From Methanothermobacter sp. MT-2 (GTDB lineage Archaea > Methanobacteriota > Methanobacteria > Methanobacteriales > DSM-23052): DNA of 64,000 nt. Each line of letters begins with the position of its first letter. The stretch's first letter is position 1. The translations under genes and the position numbers were made by a program. Under the pieces are notes generated by a model. The model was not told the origin of the DNA. It was given only the letters and a program-made list of their open reading frames with translations, and made no database searches. Shown piece by piece: positions 20,304 to 29,840 of the stretch. Where the stretch lies: assembly GCA_003584625.1 (NCBI GenBank), contig AP017647.1, forward strand, positions 497,501 through 561,500. The letters are read 5' to 3'.

Positions 20304-21326
20304 ATGAACAGATTGTTTGTAACAGATTGTGAGGGTCCTATTTCCCTTAACGACAACGCATTTGAACTTGCAAGCCATTTCATACCAGATGGTGACAAAT
20401 TTTTCGCGGCAGTGAGTAGGTACGATGATATACTAGCCTATGAAGTCAAAAGACCAGGATATAATGCTGGTGACACTCTTAAACTCATCACACCATTCTT
20501 GAAGGCATATGATGTCACCAATGAGAAGATAGTGAAATTTTCCAGGGAAAATATTAGCCTAGTTCCATGGGCGCGCCAACTCCTCGAATATGTCCAAGGG
20601 TCCATGCCATCCTATATCATAAGTACAAGTTACAGGCAATATATCGAGGCCCTATGTAATCTTATCAATTTCCCATTTGAGAACACATATTATACAAGCC
20701 TTGACATAGACTCACACGAACTTCCAGATCATGAAAGGGAAAAGATATTCCAATTCAAGGAAATGATAGTAGAAGGCGCTGATTTCGAGACAATGGACAA
20801 AATCTTCTTCAAAGAGATACCCCAGATGAGGATAGGTAAACTCCTAGAAGATGTTAAGACTGTAGGAGGGGAAGGTAAACGCCTAGCACTCAAAGAGATA
20901 CTCAAAAAAGAAAAACTACCCATAAAATCAACACTCTATATAGGTGACAGCATAACCGATGTAGAACCTTTAAGATTCACAAGAGGGCGTGGATTGGCAG
21001 TATCCTTCAATGGAAACCATTATGCCGTGAAAGAAGCCGATATAATCGTCATATCAGAGAACGCGCTCCCAATAGGGTTAATCGCGGATCTGCATTCACG
21101 TTTCGGGAGAAACTACATAATAGAATTCACAAAAGCCTACTCAAAAAATCCTGAAAGAGCCCTTGAAAATTTCAGGATAAGCTATAATATACTTGAAAAA
21201 TTCATGGAAGCATTCAAGGACAAATTCCCCATAATAACAATACCAGAAAATATCGAAGAGATAGCAGAAAAAAGCATAAGAATGCGTAAAAAGATCAGAG
21301 GAGAAGCCATAGGAGGCCTCGGATAG
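20304..21326 (+). CDS. HAD-superfamily protein of the eha operon type (COG4030-like)
   Basis: 340 residues. HAD motif I appears as [11 protein letters not shown], with Glu where the second Asp usually stands. Motif II region is [10 protein letters not shown], and motif IV appears as [14 protein letters not shown] long insertion holds the cap. In Methanobacteriales this family is annotated as a soluble member of the eha hydrogenase operon; its biochemical role is unknown. ATG 20304 is used ([12 protein letters not shown]); the longer ORF from 20190 overlaps the upstream gene out of frame. It is followed with a 1-bp stop/start overlap (TAGTG) by an Ftr gene. Confidence 0.75.
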   Translation: MNRLFVTDCEGPISLNDNAFELASHFIPDGDKFFAAVSRYDDILAYEVKRPGYNAGDTLKLITPFLKAYDVTNEKIVKFSRENISLVPWARQLLEYVQGSMPSYIISTSYRQYIEALCNLINFPFENTYYTSLDIDSHELPDHEREKIFQFKEMIVEGADFETMDKIFFKEIPQMRIGKLLEDVKTVGGEGKRLALKEILKKEKLPIKSTLYIGDSITDVEPLRFTRGRGLAVSFNGNHYAVKEADIIVISENALPIGLIADLHSRFGRNYIIEFTKAYSKNPERALENFRISYNILEKFMEAFKDKFPIITIPENIEEIAEKSIRMRKKIRGEAIGGLG

Positions 21327-22216
21327 TGAAGATCAACGGAACCATCATAGAGGACACATTCTGTGAAACCTTTAATGGTAAATGTGTAAGGAGCATAGTA
21401 ACAGCCCATGACATGGAAACTCTTAAAAGAGCAGCATATGATGCCACATCCACCCCAGGAGCAGTCATCGGCAGATTAGAAAGTGGAGTTGAATCATTCC
21501 TAGACCCGACTATGACACCTGATTCCAGGCCTGGAGCCCTACTCCAATTCTATTTCGCCCTCGACAACATGGAAAAATTCGAGGTGGAATTATCCTATAG
21601 GATAAGACAGGACATCCTAGTAAAGCCATTCACAAGCCTATTTAATGCCACTTTAAAACCAGAGGGATATATTGACATGATGAAACACGTTGGACACTGT
21701 GGCGACGGATACGAGTGGATAGAAACCCTCCATGGAAGAGAAATGATCATAGTACCCATAGCAGTCCCAGACTTCAAAATAGAAACGCGCATGGGATACC
21801 AGACAGGTATAATGGGCGCGAATTTCTGGTACATGTGCAAGGACAAAGAATCAGTCCTCAAAGCAGGTGAAAAAGCCATAGAAGCCATAAACAGTATAGA
21901 GGAGGTTATAACACCATTCGACATCTGTTCAGCCCCTTCAAAACCAGAAACAAAATATCCATGGATAGGCCCCACAACAAACCATCCATACTGCCCATCA
22001 CTAAAAAAAAGACTAGGCAGCGAATCCAAAGTCCCGAAGGGAGTTAAATACATACCCGAGATAGTTATAAATGGACTTTCACGAGAAAAGGTCATGGAAG
22101 CCCTCAAAGAAGGTATAAAAGCCGTCTCAAAATTCGATGGCGTGACAAGAGTCACAGCAGGCAACTATGAAGGCAAACTAGGCGACGATAAAATATTCCT
22201 ACACGAACTATTCTAA
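21326..22216 (+). CDS. ftr: Formylmethanofuran:tetrahydromethanopterin formyltransferase (second type)
   Basis: 296 residues, the full family length. Ftr moves the formyl group from formylmethanofuran to tetrahydromethanopterin, the second step of CO2 reduction to methane. Family stretches visible are [64 protein letters not shown] and MGANFWYMC. The GTG 21326 start has AGGAGG 9 nt upstream. Its position after the HAD protein and before the kinase matches the paralogue found at the end of the eha operon (FtrII) rather than the main Ftr. Whether it is catalytically equivalent is not visible. Confidence 0.9.
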   Translation: MKINGTIIEDTFCETFNGKCVRSIVTAHDMETLKRAAYDATSTPGAVIGRLESGVESFLDPTMTPDSRPGALLQFYFALDNMEKFEVELSYRIRQDILVKPFTSLFNATLKPEGYIDMMKHVGHCGDGYEWIETLHGREMIIVPIAVPDFKIETRMGYQTGIMGANFWYMCKDKESVLKAGEKAIEAINSIEEVITPFDICSAPSKPETKYPWIGPTTNHPYCPSLKKRLGSESKVPKGVKYIPEIVINGLSREKVMEALKEGIKAVSKFDGVTRVTAGNYEGKLGDDKIFLHELF

Positions 22217-22234
22217 AAAATGGGGGTGTGAAAG

Positions 22235-23140
22235 TTCAAATTCGATGCAGTTGGCTTCGGAGCCCTTAACATAGACCAACTCTACATGGTCGACAAGATC
22301 ATAGGCCCAGAAGAAGAAACCATAATAAAAGGTTTTAATGAAAGTTGTGGCGGTTCAGCAGCCAACACAATCATAGGCCTTTCAAGGTTAGGGCTTAAAA
22401 CAGCATACATCGGCAAGGTAGCCATGGACAGAGAAGGGATCAAACTTCAAGAAAACCTCAAAAAAGAAAATGTCAACCTAGACCTTCTCACCGTCGCGAG
22501 AAAAGGCAGAAGCGGGAAAGTAATAGGATTCATCGATAAAAATGGACAAAGAGCACTCTACCTCGACCCTGGAGTCAATGATAAGATAAAAATCAAAGAA
22601 ATAAAAACTAGGCTAGTAGAAAATAGCAGACTACTACACCTAACATCCTTCGCAGGTGAAGGAATTCGTATCCAAGAAAAATTACTCGATCAATTAGCAT
22701 CTAAACCCATTATAAGCCTAGACCCAGGAAACCTATACGCCAAAAAAGGAAAAAAAGCCCTCAAGAAACTTATAGAATCCACCAACATACTCCTATTAAA
22801 TGAGATGGAACTTAAAATGATGGGCTACCCGGGAAAATACAAGGAAGCCGCCAAACTCCTCAAAGAAGAAGTAGATGTTATCATCATAAAAAGAGGCCCG
22901 CTAGGAGTCTATGGACTCACAGATGACACCGAAGTAGAATTACCAGCCCTAAACGTTAAATGTGTAGATACAACCGGAGCAGGTGACGCATTCAACGCAG
23001 GATTCCTATACGCATGGCTCATGGGCCACAACCTCAAAAAATCATGCTACTTTGGAAATTATATAGCAGCCCAATGCATACAAGGATATGGTGCAACCAG
23101 AACACTACCCTCAATTGAAGCTACAAAAATATTAAAATAG
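22235..23140 (+). CDS. PfkB/ribokinase-family carbohydrate kinase
   Basis: About 302 residues of the ribokinase fold. The N-terminal NESCGGSAANTIIGLSRLG is the substrate-binding GG segment, and the C-terminal signature VDTTGAGDAFNAGFLYAW carries the catalytic Asp. The first ATG is 22286, but that would delete the essential first strand. The upstream frame reads KFDAVGFGALNIDQLY, exactly how the family begins. The codon before it is TTC 22235, 8 nt after GGGGG; a GTG at 22228 is one base out of frame. Either a near-cognate start or a 1-nt indel is present. It ends the eha-like group. Confidence 0.8.
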   Translation, partial: FKFDAVGFGALNIDQLYMVDKIIGPEEETIIKGFNESCGGSAANTIIGLSRLGLKTAYIGKVAMDREGIKLQENLKKENVNLDLLTVARKGRSGKVIGFIDKNGQRALYLDPGVNDKIKIKEIKTRLVENSRLLHLTSFAGEGIRIQEKLLDQLASKPIISLDPGNLYAKKGKKALKKLIESTNILLLNEMELKMMGYPGKYKEAAKLLKEEVDVIIIKRGPLGVYGLTDDTEVELPALNVKCVDTTGAGDAFNAGFLYAWLMGHNLKKSCYFGNYIAAQCIQGYGATRTLPSIEATKILK

Positions 23141-23174
23141 CATGCTCCAAGCACAATTATAGGTTTGTCATTCT

Positions 23175-24977
23175 ATGCCATGTAACCATCTAAAAAACAA
23201 AAAAATCATATTCATATCCATTATCCTTTTTATCATAGGATTCTATCTGCGATACATAGGATACGAACTTATCTCTTTTATATTATTCACAGTAACTGTC
23301 CTTATAGCAGGTTTGGGTATATTCAGGGAGGCTTTCACATCCCTATACCATGGAAGGTTCACCATAAACCTTCTCATCACAATCGCCGTGATAGGAGCAT
23401 TCTCACTTGGAGACTATCCAGAGGCAGCCCTAGTCGTTGTACTATATTATATCGCAGAATATCTAGAGGAATATGCAGCTGGCCAGGCACATGAATCTAT
23501 AAAGAATCTCATGCAACTCAGGCCAGAAACAGCCAATATAAAAGTTGGTGGAAAAGAGGTTAAAGTGGACGCGAGTAAAGTCGAACCTGGAAATATAATG
23601 ATCATCCGCCCCGGTGACCTCATACCATTAGACGGGGAGATAATAGATGGTTCAGGTGATGTTGACCAGTCAAATATTACAGGAGAATACAAACCAGTTC
23701 ACAAGGCTATTGGAGATGAAGTTTTCGCGGGTACAGTGAACCTTGAAGGCTACTTTGAAGTTAAAGTCACAAGAAAATCTGAAAGGACAATCATAGCAAG
23801 GGTAATAGAACTTATAGAAAAGGCTAGGATGAGAAGATCATCCAGGGAACTTTTCATGGACAAATTCGCATCATATTATACGCCAACCATCATAGTAGCC
23901 AGCATACTAATAGCGCTAATCCCAAGCATAATACTAGGCAACCCAGAAACATGGATATACCGAGCCCTCGTACTAATGGTGATCGCATGCCCCTGCGCCC
24001 TTGTAATATCAGTACCAGTCGCCATGATATCAGGGATAACAGCAGCCACAAGAGAAGGCATACTAATCAAAGGTTCAAGTTACCTAGAAGAAATCTCCAA
24101 GATAAAAAGGATAGTCTTTGACAAGACAGGCACACTAACAAAAGGTAAACTAAAAATAAAAGAAATAAAAGCATACAATGACACTGATGTGCTCAAGATC
24201 GCCGCTTCACTAGAAAAAGGACTAAAACATCCAATAGCAGAAGCCATAATGGAATTAGCAGATGAAAAAAACATTAAAACATTAAAGGTCAATGATCCTA
24301 AGTACAGGCCAGGATATGGTATCCAAGGAAAAATCGACGGTAAAAATTACTTCCTAGGCCAAAACACCCGCCAAGATGCAGAAACAACATCAATATTCTT
24401 GGAAAGTGAAGGTAAAACCATTGGGAGGATAAAATTAGAGGATGAGCTAAGATCATCAGCCCCACTATTAATAAAAAAGTTAGCCAAGGAAAATATCGAA
24501 ACCATAATCTTAACTGGTGATAAACCAAAGGTTGCGGAGAAACTAGCCAGGGAACTTAAAATAGATAAACATTTTGGGGGTTTGCTCCCAGAAGACAAAT
24601 TCGACTTCATAGAAGATCTACGATCTGCTGAGAGGGTTGCTATGGTTGGTGATGGTATCAACGATGCCCCTGCACTTGCAGCAGCCGATGTGGGTATTGC
24701 CATGGGAACCAGAGGCTCTGACATAGCACTCGACACAGCTGATATAGTGCTTATAGATGATGATCTTCTTAAAATCCACCAACTCCTAGAACTTGGAAGA
24801 AGAACCATGAGAATAGTTAAAGAAAACATATTCCTTTCAATAATAATTAAAGTATCATTAGCTCTTCTCTCAATCTTCGGACTAGTATCATTATGGATGG
24901 CCGTAGGTATTGGTGATATGGGACTTTCACTTGCAGTAATCCTCAATGGACTGCGCAACAACAAAAAGATTTTATAA
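23175..24977 (+). CDS. Heavy-metal P1B-type ATPase (Zn/Cd type likely)
   Basis: 600-residue cation pump. TGE (SNITGEYKPV), the transmembrane metal site CPC (IACPCALVIS), the phosphorylation site DKTGTLT, HP (GLKHPIAEA) and GDGINDAPALAAADVGIAMG are all present. There is no N-terminal HMA domain; only CNH near the start could bind metal. The last helix holds GIGDMGLSLAVILNGLR, whose Asp is typical of Zn/Cd/Pb exporters rather than Cu pumps. It is located in the cytoplasmic membrane. It appears to be a single gene, with a short gap either side. Confidence 0.92.
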   Translation: MPCNHLKNKKIIFISIILFIIGFYLRYIGYELISFILFTVTVLIAGLGIFREAFTSLYHGRFTINLLITIAVIGAFSLGDYPEAALVVVLYYIAEYLEEYAAGQAHESIKNLMQLRPETANIKVGGKEVKVDASKVEPGNIMIIRPGDLIPLDGEIIDGSGDVDQSNITGEYKPVHKAIGDEVFAGTVNLEGYFEVKVTRKSERTIIARVIELIEKARMRRSSRELFMDKFASYYTPTIIVASILIALIPSIILGNPETWIYRALVLMVIACPCALVISVPVAMISGITAATREGILIKGSSYLEEISKIKRIVFDKTGTLTKGKLKIKEIKAYNDTDVLKIAASLEKGLKHPIAEAIMELADEKNIKTLKVNDPKYRPGYGIQGKIDGKNYFLGQNTRQDAETTSIFLESEGKTIGRIKLEDELRSSAPLLIKKLAKENIETIILTGDKPKVAEKLARELKIDKHFGGLLPEDKFDFIEDLRSAERVAMVGDGINDAPALAAADVGIAMGTRGSDIALDTADIVLIDDDLLKIHQLLELGRRTMRIVKENIFLSIIIKVSLALLSIFGLVSLWMAVGIGDMGLSLAVILNGLRNNKKIL

Positions 24978-25013
24978 ACCCAAAAAGAAGAGAGATAGTA
25001 GGGGGGTTATACC

Positions 25014-25406
25014 ATGTTAAATGATGAGATGATAGATGCTATAGAAAAAAATCTTGTTTTTGTGGCAACAGCAAGCAGCGACGGCACACCCAATCTGGTG
25101 CCAATAGGCTTCACCCGGCCCATTGACGATAAAAGAATCCTCATAGTAGACGTGTTCATGAAAAAAACCATCAACAACCTTGAAGAAAACCCTAAAATAT
25201 CCATTATAGTCCAGAATGTCAAAGAACACCCCTATCAGTTCAAAGGCACAGCGAAGATATTCAAATCAGGCAAATTTTTCGAAGAAGCGGTTGAATGGGC
25301 CCAGAATGTTATGAGTGAAGTTGAACCGAAATCAGCAATCCTAATGACAGTAGAAGAAATATACACTGTAAAACCGGGGCCAGACGCGGGTAAAAGGATA
25401 AAATAG
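25014..25406 (+). CDS. Pyridoxamine 5'-phosphate oxidase-like flavin-binding protein
   Basis: 130-residue split-barrel protein. It begins LNDEMIDAIEKNLVFVATASSDGTPNLVPIGF and contains DVFMKKTINNLEENPKISI, the standard arrangement of small PNPOx-like proteins that bind FMN or F420. The C-terminal YTVKPGPDAGKRIK fits this group. True pyridoxamine phosphate oxidase activity is unlikely in such short archaeal members. GGGGGG lies 8 nt before the ATG. Confidence 0.8.
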   Translation: MLNDEMIDAIEKNLVFVATASSDGTPNLVPIGFTRPIDDKRILIVDVFMKKTINNLEENPKISIIVQNVKEHPYQFKGTAKIFKSGKFFEEAVEWAQNVMSEVEPKSAILMTVEEIYTVKPGPDAGKRIK

Positions 25407-25442
25407 GCCCCATTTCATCCCTTTTTTTGCAGAGGTTCCAGG

Positions 25443-26903
25443 ATGGGGGCAATAGCAGGTTTCATAGGTAAAGGGGCCCTCCCAAAGCTCCTTAAAATGT
25501 TAAGGATCCTGAAACATCGCGGACCAGACTCCACAGGAATATATTATAATGGTAAAACAATAAAGGAGATTAAACCATTAAATGCGCAAGTGGAGGATCT
25601 TCTAGGTTTTTCTGCCAATTACAAATTTAAAGGAAGGATAGTTGATGTGGCCATAGGCCATAACCTTCTCATTACTGATGATGAAATCTCCCAGCCTATA
25701 GGAGATGAGAGTGTAATAGTCTGTGATGGTAGATTATACAATATGGGGGGATCTGAGTCTGGTTGTGAGATTATCTTAGATTTTTTGGAGGATCATGGAA
25801 TAAAAGCCCTTCAGATTATCATGGACAAGTTTGATGGGGATTATTCATTCGCATTCTTTGATGGTGAGAATATCATACTTGCAAGGGATCCTATAGGTGT
25901 CAAACCACTCCATTACAAGGTTGGAGAGGACTTCATGGCATTTGCATCTGAGCGCAAAGCCCTCTGGGGACTAGGTATAAAAGATACTGAAAGTTTACCA
26001 CCAGGATCCGCCCTAATAAACAATAAGATTATAAAATTGAAAAAATTGCCAGAAGAAAACAAAAAAGACTGGGATTATGATCTGGCCAAGGAAAAATTAG
26101 CAAAGGCGCTTAAAGAAGCCGTTAAAGAGAGAGTCAGGGGCCTTAAAAGGGTTGGTGTCCTATTTTCTGGTGGTGTTGACAGCACACTAGTCACTTTTAT
26201 TGCGAGAAAATATACAAAACCCACATTATATACAGTAGGGGTTGAAGGATCCCAGGATCTTATATTCGCAGAAAAAGCCGCCAATGAACTTGAAATGAAC
26301 ACTAGAACCATAAAAGTTACTGAGGAGATGATCAGGGACGCTCTAAGACCAGTCATAACAGCCATAGAAGAATTTAATATTATGAAGATAGGTGTGGCAA
26401 TGCCATTATATTTCGCATCCAAAGCCGCTAACACCGATGGACTACAAGTCATCCTAGCAGGGCAGGGAGCCGATGAACTATTCGGAGGATACCATCGCCA
26501 CCTTCAAATCTATAAAGAGGGTGGGAACAAACTTGTCGAGGCCTTCAAGGCCGATATACAGAATATGTACCATGTAAACCTTGAAAGGGATGATGCTATT
26601 GCAATGGCAGCAAGTACAGAACTAAGGGTTCCGTTCCTTGATAGGGAAATTATAAACATAGCCTTTAATATACCAATAGAATATAAGATAAAAGGTAGTG
26701 ATGATACTTTGAGGAAGCATATACTCCGCGACTTAGCGCTGGATATGGGAGTGCCGGATTTTATCGCCAAAAGACCTAAAAAGGCTGCTCAGTACGGGTC
26801 TGGGATAGATAAAATTTTGAGGAAGAGGATACTTCCTGGTTTCGATTATGAATCATTCATGGAAAATCTGAAAATGGAATTTTATAAGGGGTATCGAGGA
26901 TGA
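25443..26903 (+). CDS. Asparagine synthetase B-like protein without the glutaminase cysteine
   Basis: 486 residues: an N-terminal class II glutamine amidotransferase domain and a C-terminal AsnB synthetase domain with the PP-loop LFSGGVDSTLVTF. The start reads MGAIAGF where active enzymes have MCGI/MCAI, so the nucleophilic Cys that follows Met is Gly here. Other glutaminase landmarks (LKHRGPDSTGIYY, DGDYSFAFFDG, ARDPIGVKPLHY) are kept. The enzyme may use ammonia directly, or the domain may be structural. It overlaps gatC by 4 bp. No alternative upstream start restoring a Cys is visible. Confidence 0.85.
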   Translation: MGAIAGFIGKGALPKLLKMLRILKHRGPDSTGIYYNGKTIKEIKPLNAQVEDLLGFSANYKFKGRIVDVAIGHNLLITDDEISQPIGDESVIVCDGRLYNMGGSESGCEIILDFLEDHGIKALQIIMDKFDGDYSFAFFDGENIILARDPIGVKPLHYKVGEDFMAFASERKALWGLGIKDTESLPPGSALINNKIIKLKKLPEENKKDWDYDLAKEKLAKALKEAVKERVRGLKRVGVLFSGGVDSTLVTFIARKYTKPTLYTVGVEGSQDLIFAEKAANELEMNTRTIKVTEEMIRDALRPVITAIEEFNIMKIGVAMPLYFASKAANTDGLQVILAGQGADELFGGYHRHLQIYKEGGNKLVEAFKADIQNMYHVNLERDDAIAMAASTELRVPFLDREIINIAFNIPIEYKIKGSDDTLRKHILRDLALDMGVPDFIAKRPKKAAQYGSGIDKILRKRILPGFDYESFMENLKMEFYKGYRG

Positions 26904-27115
26904 AAATAGAAAAGGAAGCTGAAAAGATCCTAGAGGAATTTTCAAAGGCCCTTGAAAGAGTGCCTGAACTCGAAGAGACGCACTATATCATAGACAATCT
27001 TAACAGGACAAGAGTTGACAAGAAAAGGAAAAAAGACCCTGAAAGGATACTGCGGAACGCGCCAGTAGACGAGGAAGGTAATATCATAGTAGAAAGGGGA
27101 GAATGGACACAATAA
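26900..27115 (+). CDS. gatC: Aspartyl/glutamyl-tRNA amidotransferase subunit C (GatC)
   Basis: 71 residues, short as archaeal GatC usually is. It has the helical N-terminus KIEKEAEKILEEFSKALERVPELEE, then NLNRTRVDKKRKKDPERILRNAPVDEEGNIIVERGEW, where DxxRILRNAP is the family mark. In GatCAB it stabilises the complex that amidates Asp-tRNA(Asn). Its coupling to the AsnB-like gene by a 4-bp overlap links it to asparagine supply. GatA and GatB are not in the window. Confidence 0.85.
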   Translation: MKIEKEAEKILEEFSKALERVPELEETHYIIDNLNRTRVDKKRKKDPERILRNAPVDEEGNIIVERGEWTQ

Positions 27116-27131
27116 AAGGAGGATGTTAAAG

Positions 27132-27611
27132 TTGCGTATGAGCCTTCTTCTTGAACTCCAGGATGTCCCAGGGCAACTTGTAGCCGCCCTTGAACCAATA
27201 GCCAGTGTAGGTGCTAATATAGTGACCATAATCCATGAAAGGGATGCGAAAACAGGAGCACATGTACCAGTCCAGATAACCATCGAAGGAGATAAAAAAA
27301 CACTAGACCTTGCAATAGAAAAACTAACAGAAAAAGGTGTTAGGATAATAGAAAAGGATGGAGTGCCACTAAAAGAAAAAATAAACACCATATTAGTAGG
27401 TAAGATCTCCGAGGAAGAACTAAAGGGGATAGTGGACAGGATAAACAGTCTCAAGGGAGTTAAAGTCGCTGACCTCTCCCTTAAAATGTCAACCACAAGT
27501 TCAACAATCAAAATCACAATGGAAGCAGAACACGAAAGCCTAAACCTCCTAGAAGAAGAGATATACCATATAGGATCAAAGGAAGGACTGCTAGTCATCA
27601 CAGAAACATAA
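27132..27611 (+). CDS. ACT-domain amino-acid-binding regulatory protein
   Basis: About 159 residues. The N-terminal ACT domain reads [21 protein letters not shown]...[16 protein letters not shown], and a second ACT-like half follows ([21 protein letters not shown]). Such proteins sense amino acids and control biosynthetic enzymes. The position directly before homoserine dehydrogenase suggests feedback on threonine or methionine synthesis. TTG 27132 is chosen over ATG 27123 because GGAGG (27118-27122) abuts the ATG directly. Confidence 0.8.
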   Translation: MRMSLLLELQDVPGQLVAALEPIASVGANIVTIIHERDAKTGAHVPVQITIEGDKKTLDLAIEKLTEKGVRIIEKDGVPLKEKINTILVGKISEEELKGIVDRINSLKGVKVADLSLKMSTTSSTIKITMEAEHESLNLLEEEIYHIGSKEGLLVITET

Positions 27612-27628
27612 CACCAGGAGGATCATCA

Positions 27629-28645
27629 ATGAAAATCTGTATCATAGGATTCGGCGCCGTTGGCCAAGGAGTTGCAAGAGCCATAAAATCAACAAGGGAA
27701 AGACTAAAAAGAAAATACAACCTCAAAATCGACATAGTGGCTGTTGCAGATTCCAAAGGAGCCGCGATACAAGAAAAAGGACTAGACCCCCAAAAGCTCA
27801 TAGAAACCAAAAAAGAAAAAGGTAGCATAGCATACTATCCAGGATATGGCCATAAAGGCATGGAAGGACTCCAAGTACTCGATGAAATAGAATATGATTG
27901 TCTAGTGGAAGTCACACCCACAAATATCATAACCGGAGAACCAGGAAAATCCCTAATAACAAAGGCCATGAATGATGGAAAAGATGTTGTAACATCCAAT
28001 AAAGGCCACCTATCATTATTCTACGGGGAACTGATCGACTTAGCCAAGGATTCTGGTGTAAATTTCAAATTCGAGGCTTCTGTTGGAGGCGCCATGCCCA
28101 TAATAAATTTTGCACAGGAGACACTACCCTCCTGTAAGATAAAATCGATAATAGGAATACTTAATGGCACAACCAACTTCATCCTCTCAAGGATGACAGC
28201 CGAAGGATCATCCTATGAACAGACATTGAAAGAGGCCCAGGAACTTGGAATAGCGGAAACAGACCCTACACAGGATGTTGAGGGGTTGGATGCGGCTTGT
28301 AAATCTGTCATATTAGCGAACGCAGTCCTTGGGAGGGAATGCACCCTAAAGGATGTTGAGGTTACAGGGATCACAAGTATAACACCAGAAGCCATAGAAC
28401 TTGCAAAAGAGGACGGATACCTTATAAAACTCATAGCAGAAATATCAGATGATATACTGCGCGTAAGCCCAAGGCTTGTGAAGGAAACATCACCATATGC
28501 TGTTGACGGCACCCTTAACATGGCAACACTCCGCACAGATCTTGCAGGAGAAGTAACAGTCATAGGCAGGGGCGCCGGCTCACTAGAAACAGCATCAGCA
28601 ATACTCACAGACATAATAAATATATGGAGAGCCAGACAAGATTGA
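27629..28645 (+). CDS. hom: Homoserine dehydrogenase
   Basis: 338 residues. An N-terminal Rossmann motif [14 protein letters not shown] is followed by the catalytic part ([81 protein letters not shown]). It reduces aspartate semialdehyde to homoserine for threonine and methionine. The C-terminal ACT domain of bacterial Hom is absent; the separate ACT protein upstream may replace it. GGAGG lies 7 nt before the ATG. Confidence 0.93.
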   Translation: MKICIIGFGAVGQGVARAIKSTRERLKRKYNLKIDIVAVADSKGAAIQEKGLDPQKLIETKKEKGSIAYYPGYGHKGMEGLQVLDEIEYDCLVEVTPTNIITGEPGKSLITKAMNDGKDVVTSNKGHLSLFYGELIDLAKDSGVNFKFEASVGGAMPIINFAQETLPSCKIKSIIGILNGTTNFILSRMTAEGSSYEQTLKEAQELGIAETDPTQDVEGLDAACKSVILANAVLGRECTLKDVEVTGITSITPEAIELAKEDGYLIKLIAEISDDILRVSPRLVKETSPYAVDGTLNMATLRTDLAGEVTVIGRGAGSLETASAILTDIINIWRARQD

Positions 28646-28650
28646 AAAAT

Positions 28651-29835
28651 ATGAAATACGTGATACTCATAGGAGACGGGATGGCAGACTACCCACTACC
28701 AGAATTAAAAGGCAAAACACCCTTACAAGTAGCCGAGAAACCCAACATGGACCAAGTAGCCCGAGAAGGAGCTAACGGACTCCTAAAAACAATACCAGAT
28801 GATATGGAACCAGGATCAGATGTTGCAAACCTCGCCATAATGGGCTACAACCCAAAAAAATACTATACAGGCAGAGGACCTCTAGAAGCCGCCAGCAAAG
28901 GAATAAAACTTAAAAAAGATGACATAGCCTTCAGATGCAACTTCATAACAGTCCGAGAAGGTCAACTCATAGATTTCAACGCAGATCATATAAGCACAGA
29001 AGAATCATCAAAACTGATAGAAACACTAAACAGACATTCCAGAATAGGTAGATTCTATACAGGTGTAAGCTACAGAAACCTATACATTTACCCAGACAGA
29101 AAAGCCCTAAAAGTCAAAACCAAACCACCACATGACATAGTTGGGGAACCCATAAGAGACCATCTACCATCCAATGGACAAACCGCAGAAAAACTAAAAA
29201 AAATAATAAAAGAATCCCAGAAAATACTTAAAAACCACCCAACAAACATAAAAAGGATAAAAAAAGGTAAACGGCCGGCGAACATGATATGGCTATGGGG
29301 ACAGGGCCAAAAACCGGAAATGGAACCACTAAAAGAAAAATATGGTCTTAGGGGCGCTACTATAACCGGGGTGGATCTTATAAAAGGTATAGGAGTCTAC
29401 CTAGGATTAGACAACATCAAAGTACCCGGAGCAACCGGATACCTCGACACAGACTACAAAGCAAAAGGCAAACATGCAATAAAAGCCCTAAAAGACCATG
29501 ACATAATCTTCATACACGTAGAAGCGCCTGACGAAGCCGGACACGCGAAAAACGCGAAAGAAAAAATAAACGCAATCGAAAACATAGACTCCAAGATACT
29601 AGGCCCACTACTCAACGAATTACCATCATATGAAAACTTCCGACTAGCACTATTAACAGATCATCCAACACCCATCCAAGTAGGCACACACACCAAAGAC
29701 CCAGTACCATACGCTATCCATGGCAAAAACATAAAAAGAGACAAAATAAAAACATACGATGAAAAATCCGCGAAAAAAGGCAGCCTAGGCCTGTCAATGG
29801 CTTGGAATCTCCTAAATAACCTCATAGGGAGTTGA
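28651..29835 (+). CDS. apgM: Cofactor-independent phosphoglycerate mutase, archaeal type
   Basis: 394 residues of the alkaline-phosphatase superfamily ApgM. It begins [15 protein letters not shown] with the metal and nucleophile region, and has [32 protein letters not shown]. It ends with the metal-binding [17 protein letters not shown] and [22 protein letters not shown]. It interconverts 3- and 2-phosphoglycerate. ATG 28651 matches the family start; the ORF's first ATG at 28624 lies within the end of hom. It precedes pyrG closely. Confidence 0.93.
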   Translation: MKYVILIGDGMADYPLPELKGKTPLQVAEKPNMDQVAREGANGLLKTIPDDMEPGSDVANLAIMGYNPKKYYTGRGPLEAASKGIKLKKDDIAFRCNFITVREGQLIDFNADHISTEESSKLIETLNRHSRIGRFYTGVSYRNLYIYPDRKALKVKTKPPHDIVGEPIRDHLPSNGQTAEKLKKIIKESQKILKNHPTNIKRIKKGKRPANMIWLWGQGQKPEMEPLKEKYGLRGATITGVDLIKGIGVYLGLDNIKVPGATGYLDTDYKAKGKHAIKALKDHDIIFIHVEAPDEAGHAKNAKEKINAIENIDSKILGPLLNELPSYENFRLALLTDHPTPIQVGTHTKDPVPYAIHGKNIKRDKIKTYDEKSAKKGSLGLSMAWNLLNNLIGS

Positions 29836-29840
29836 TTATC

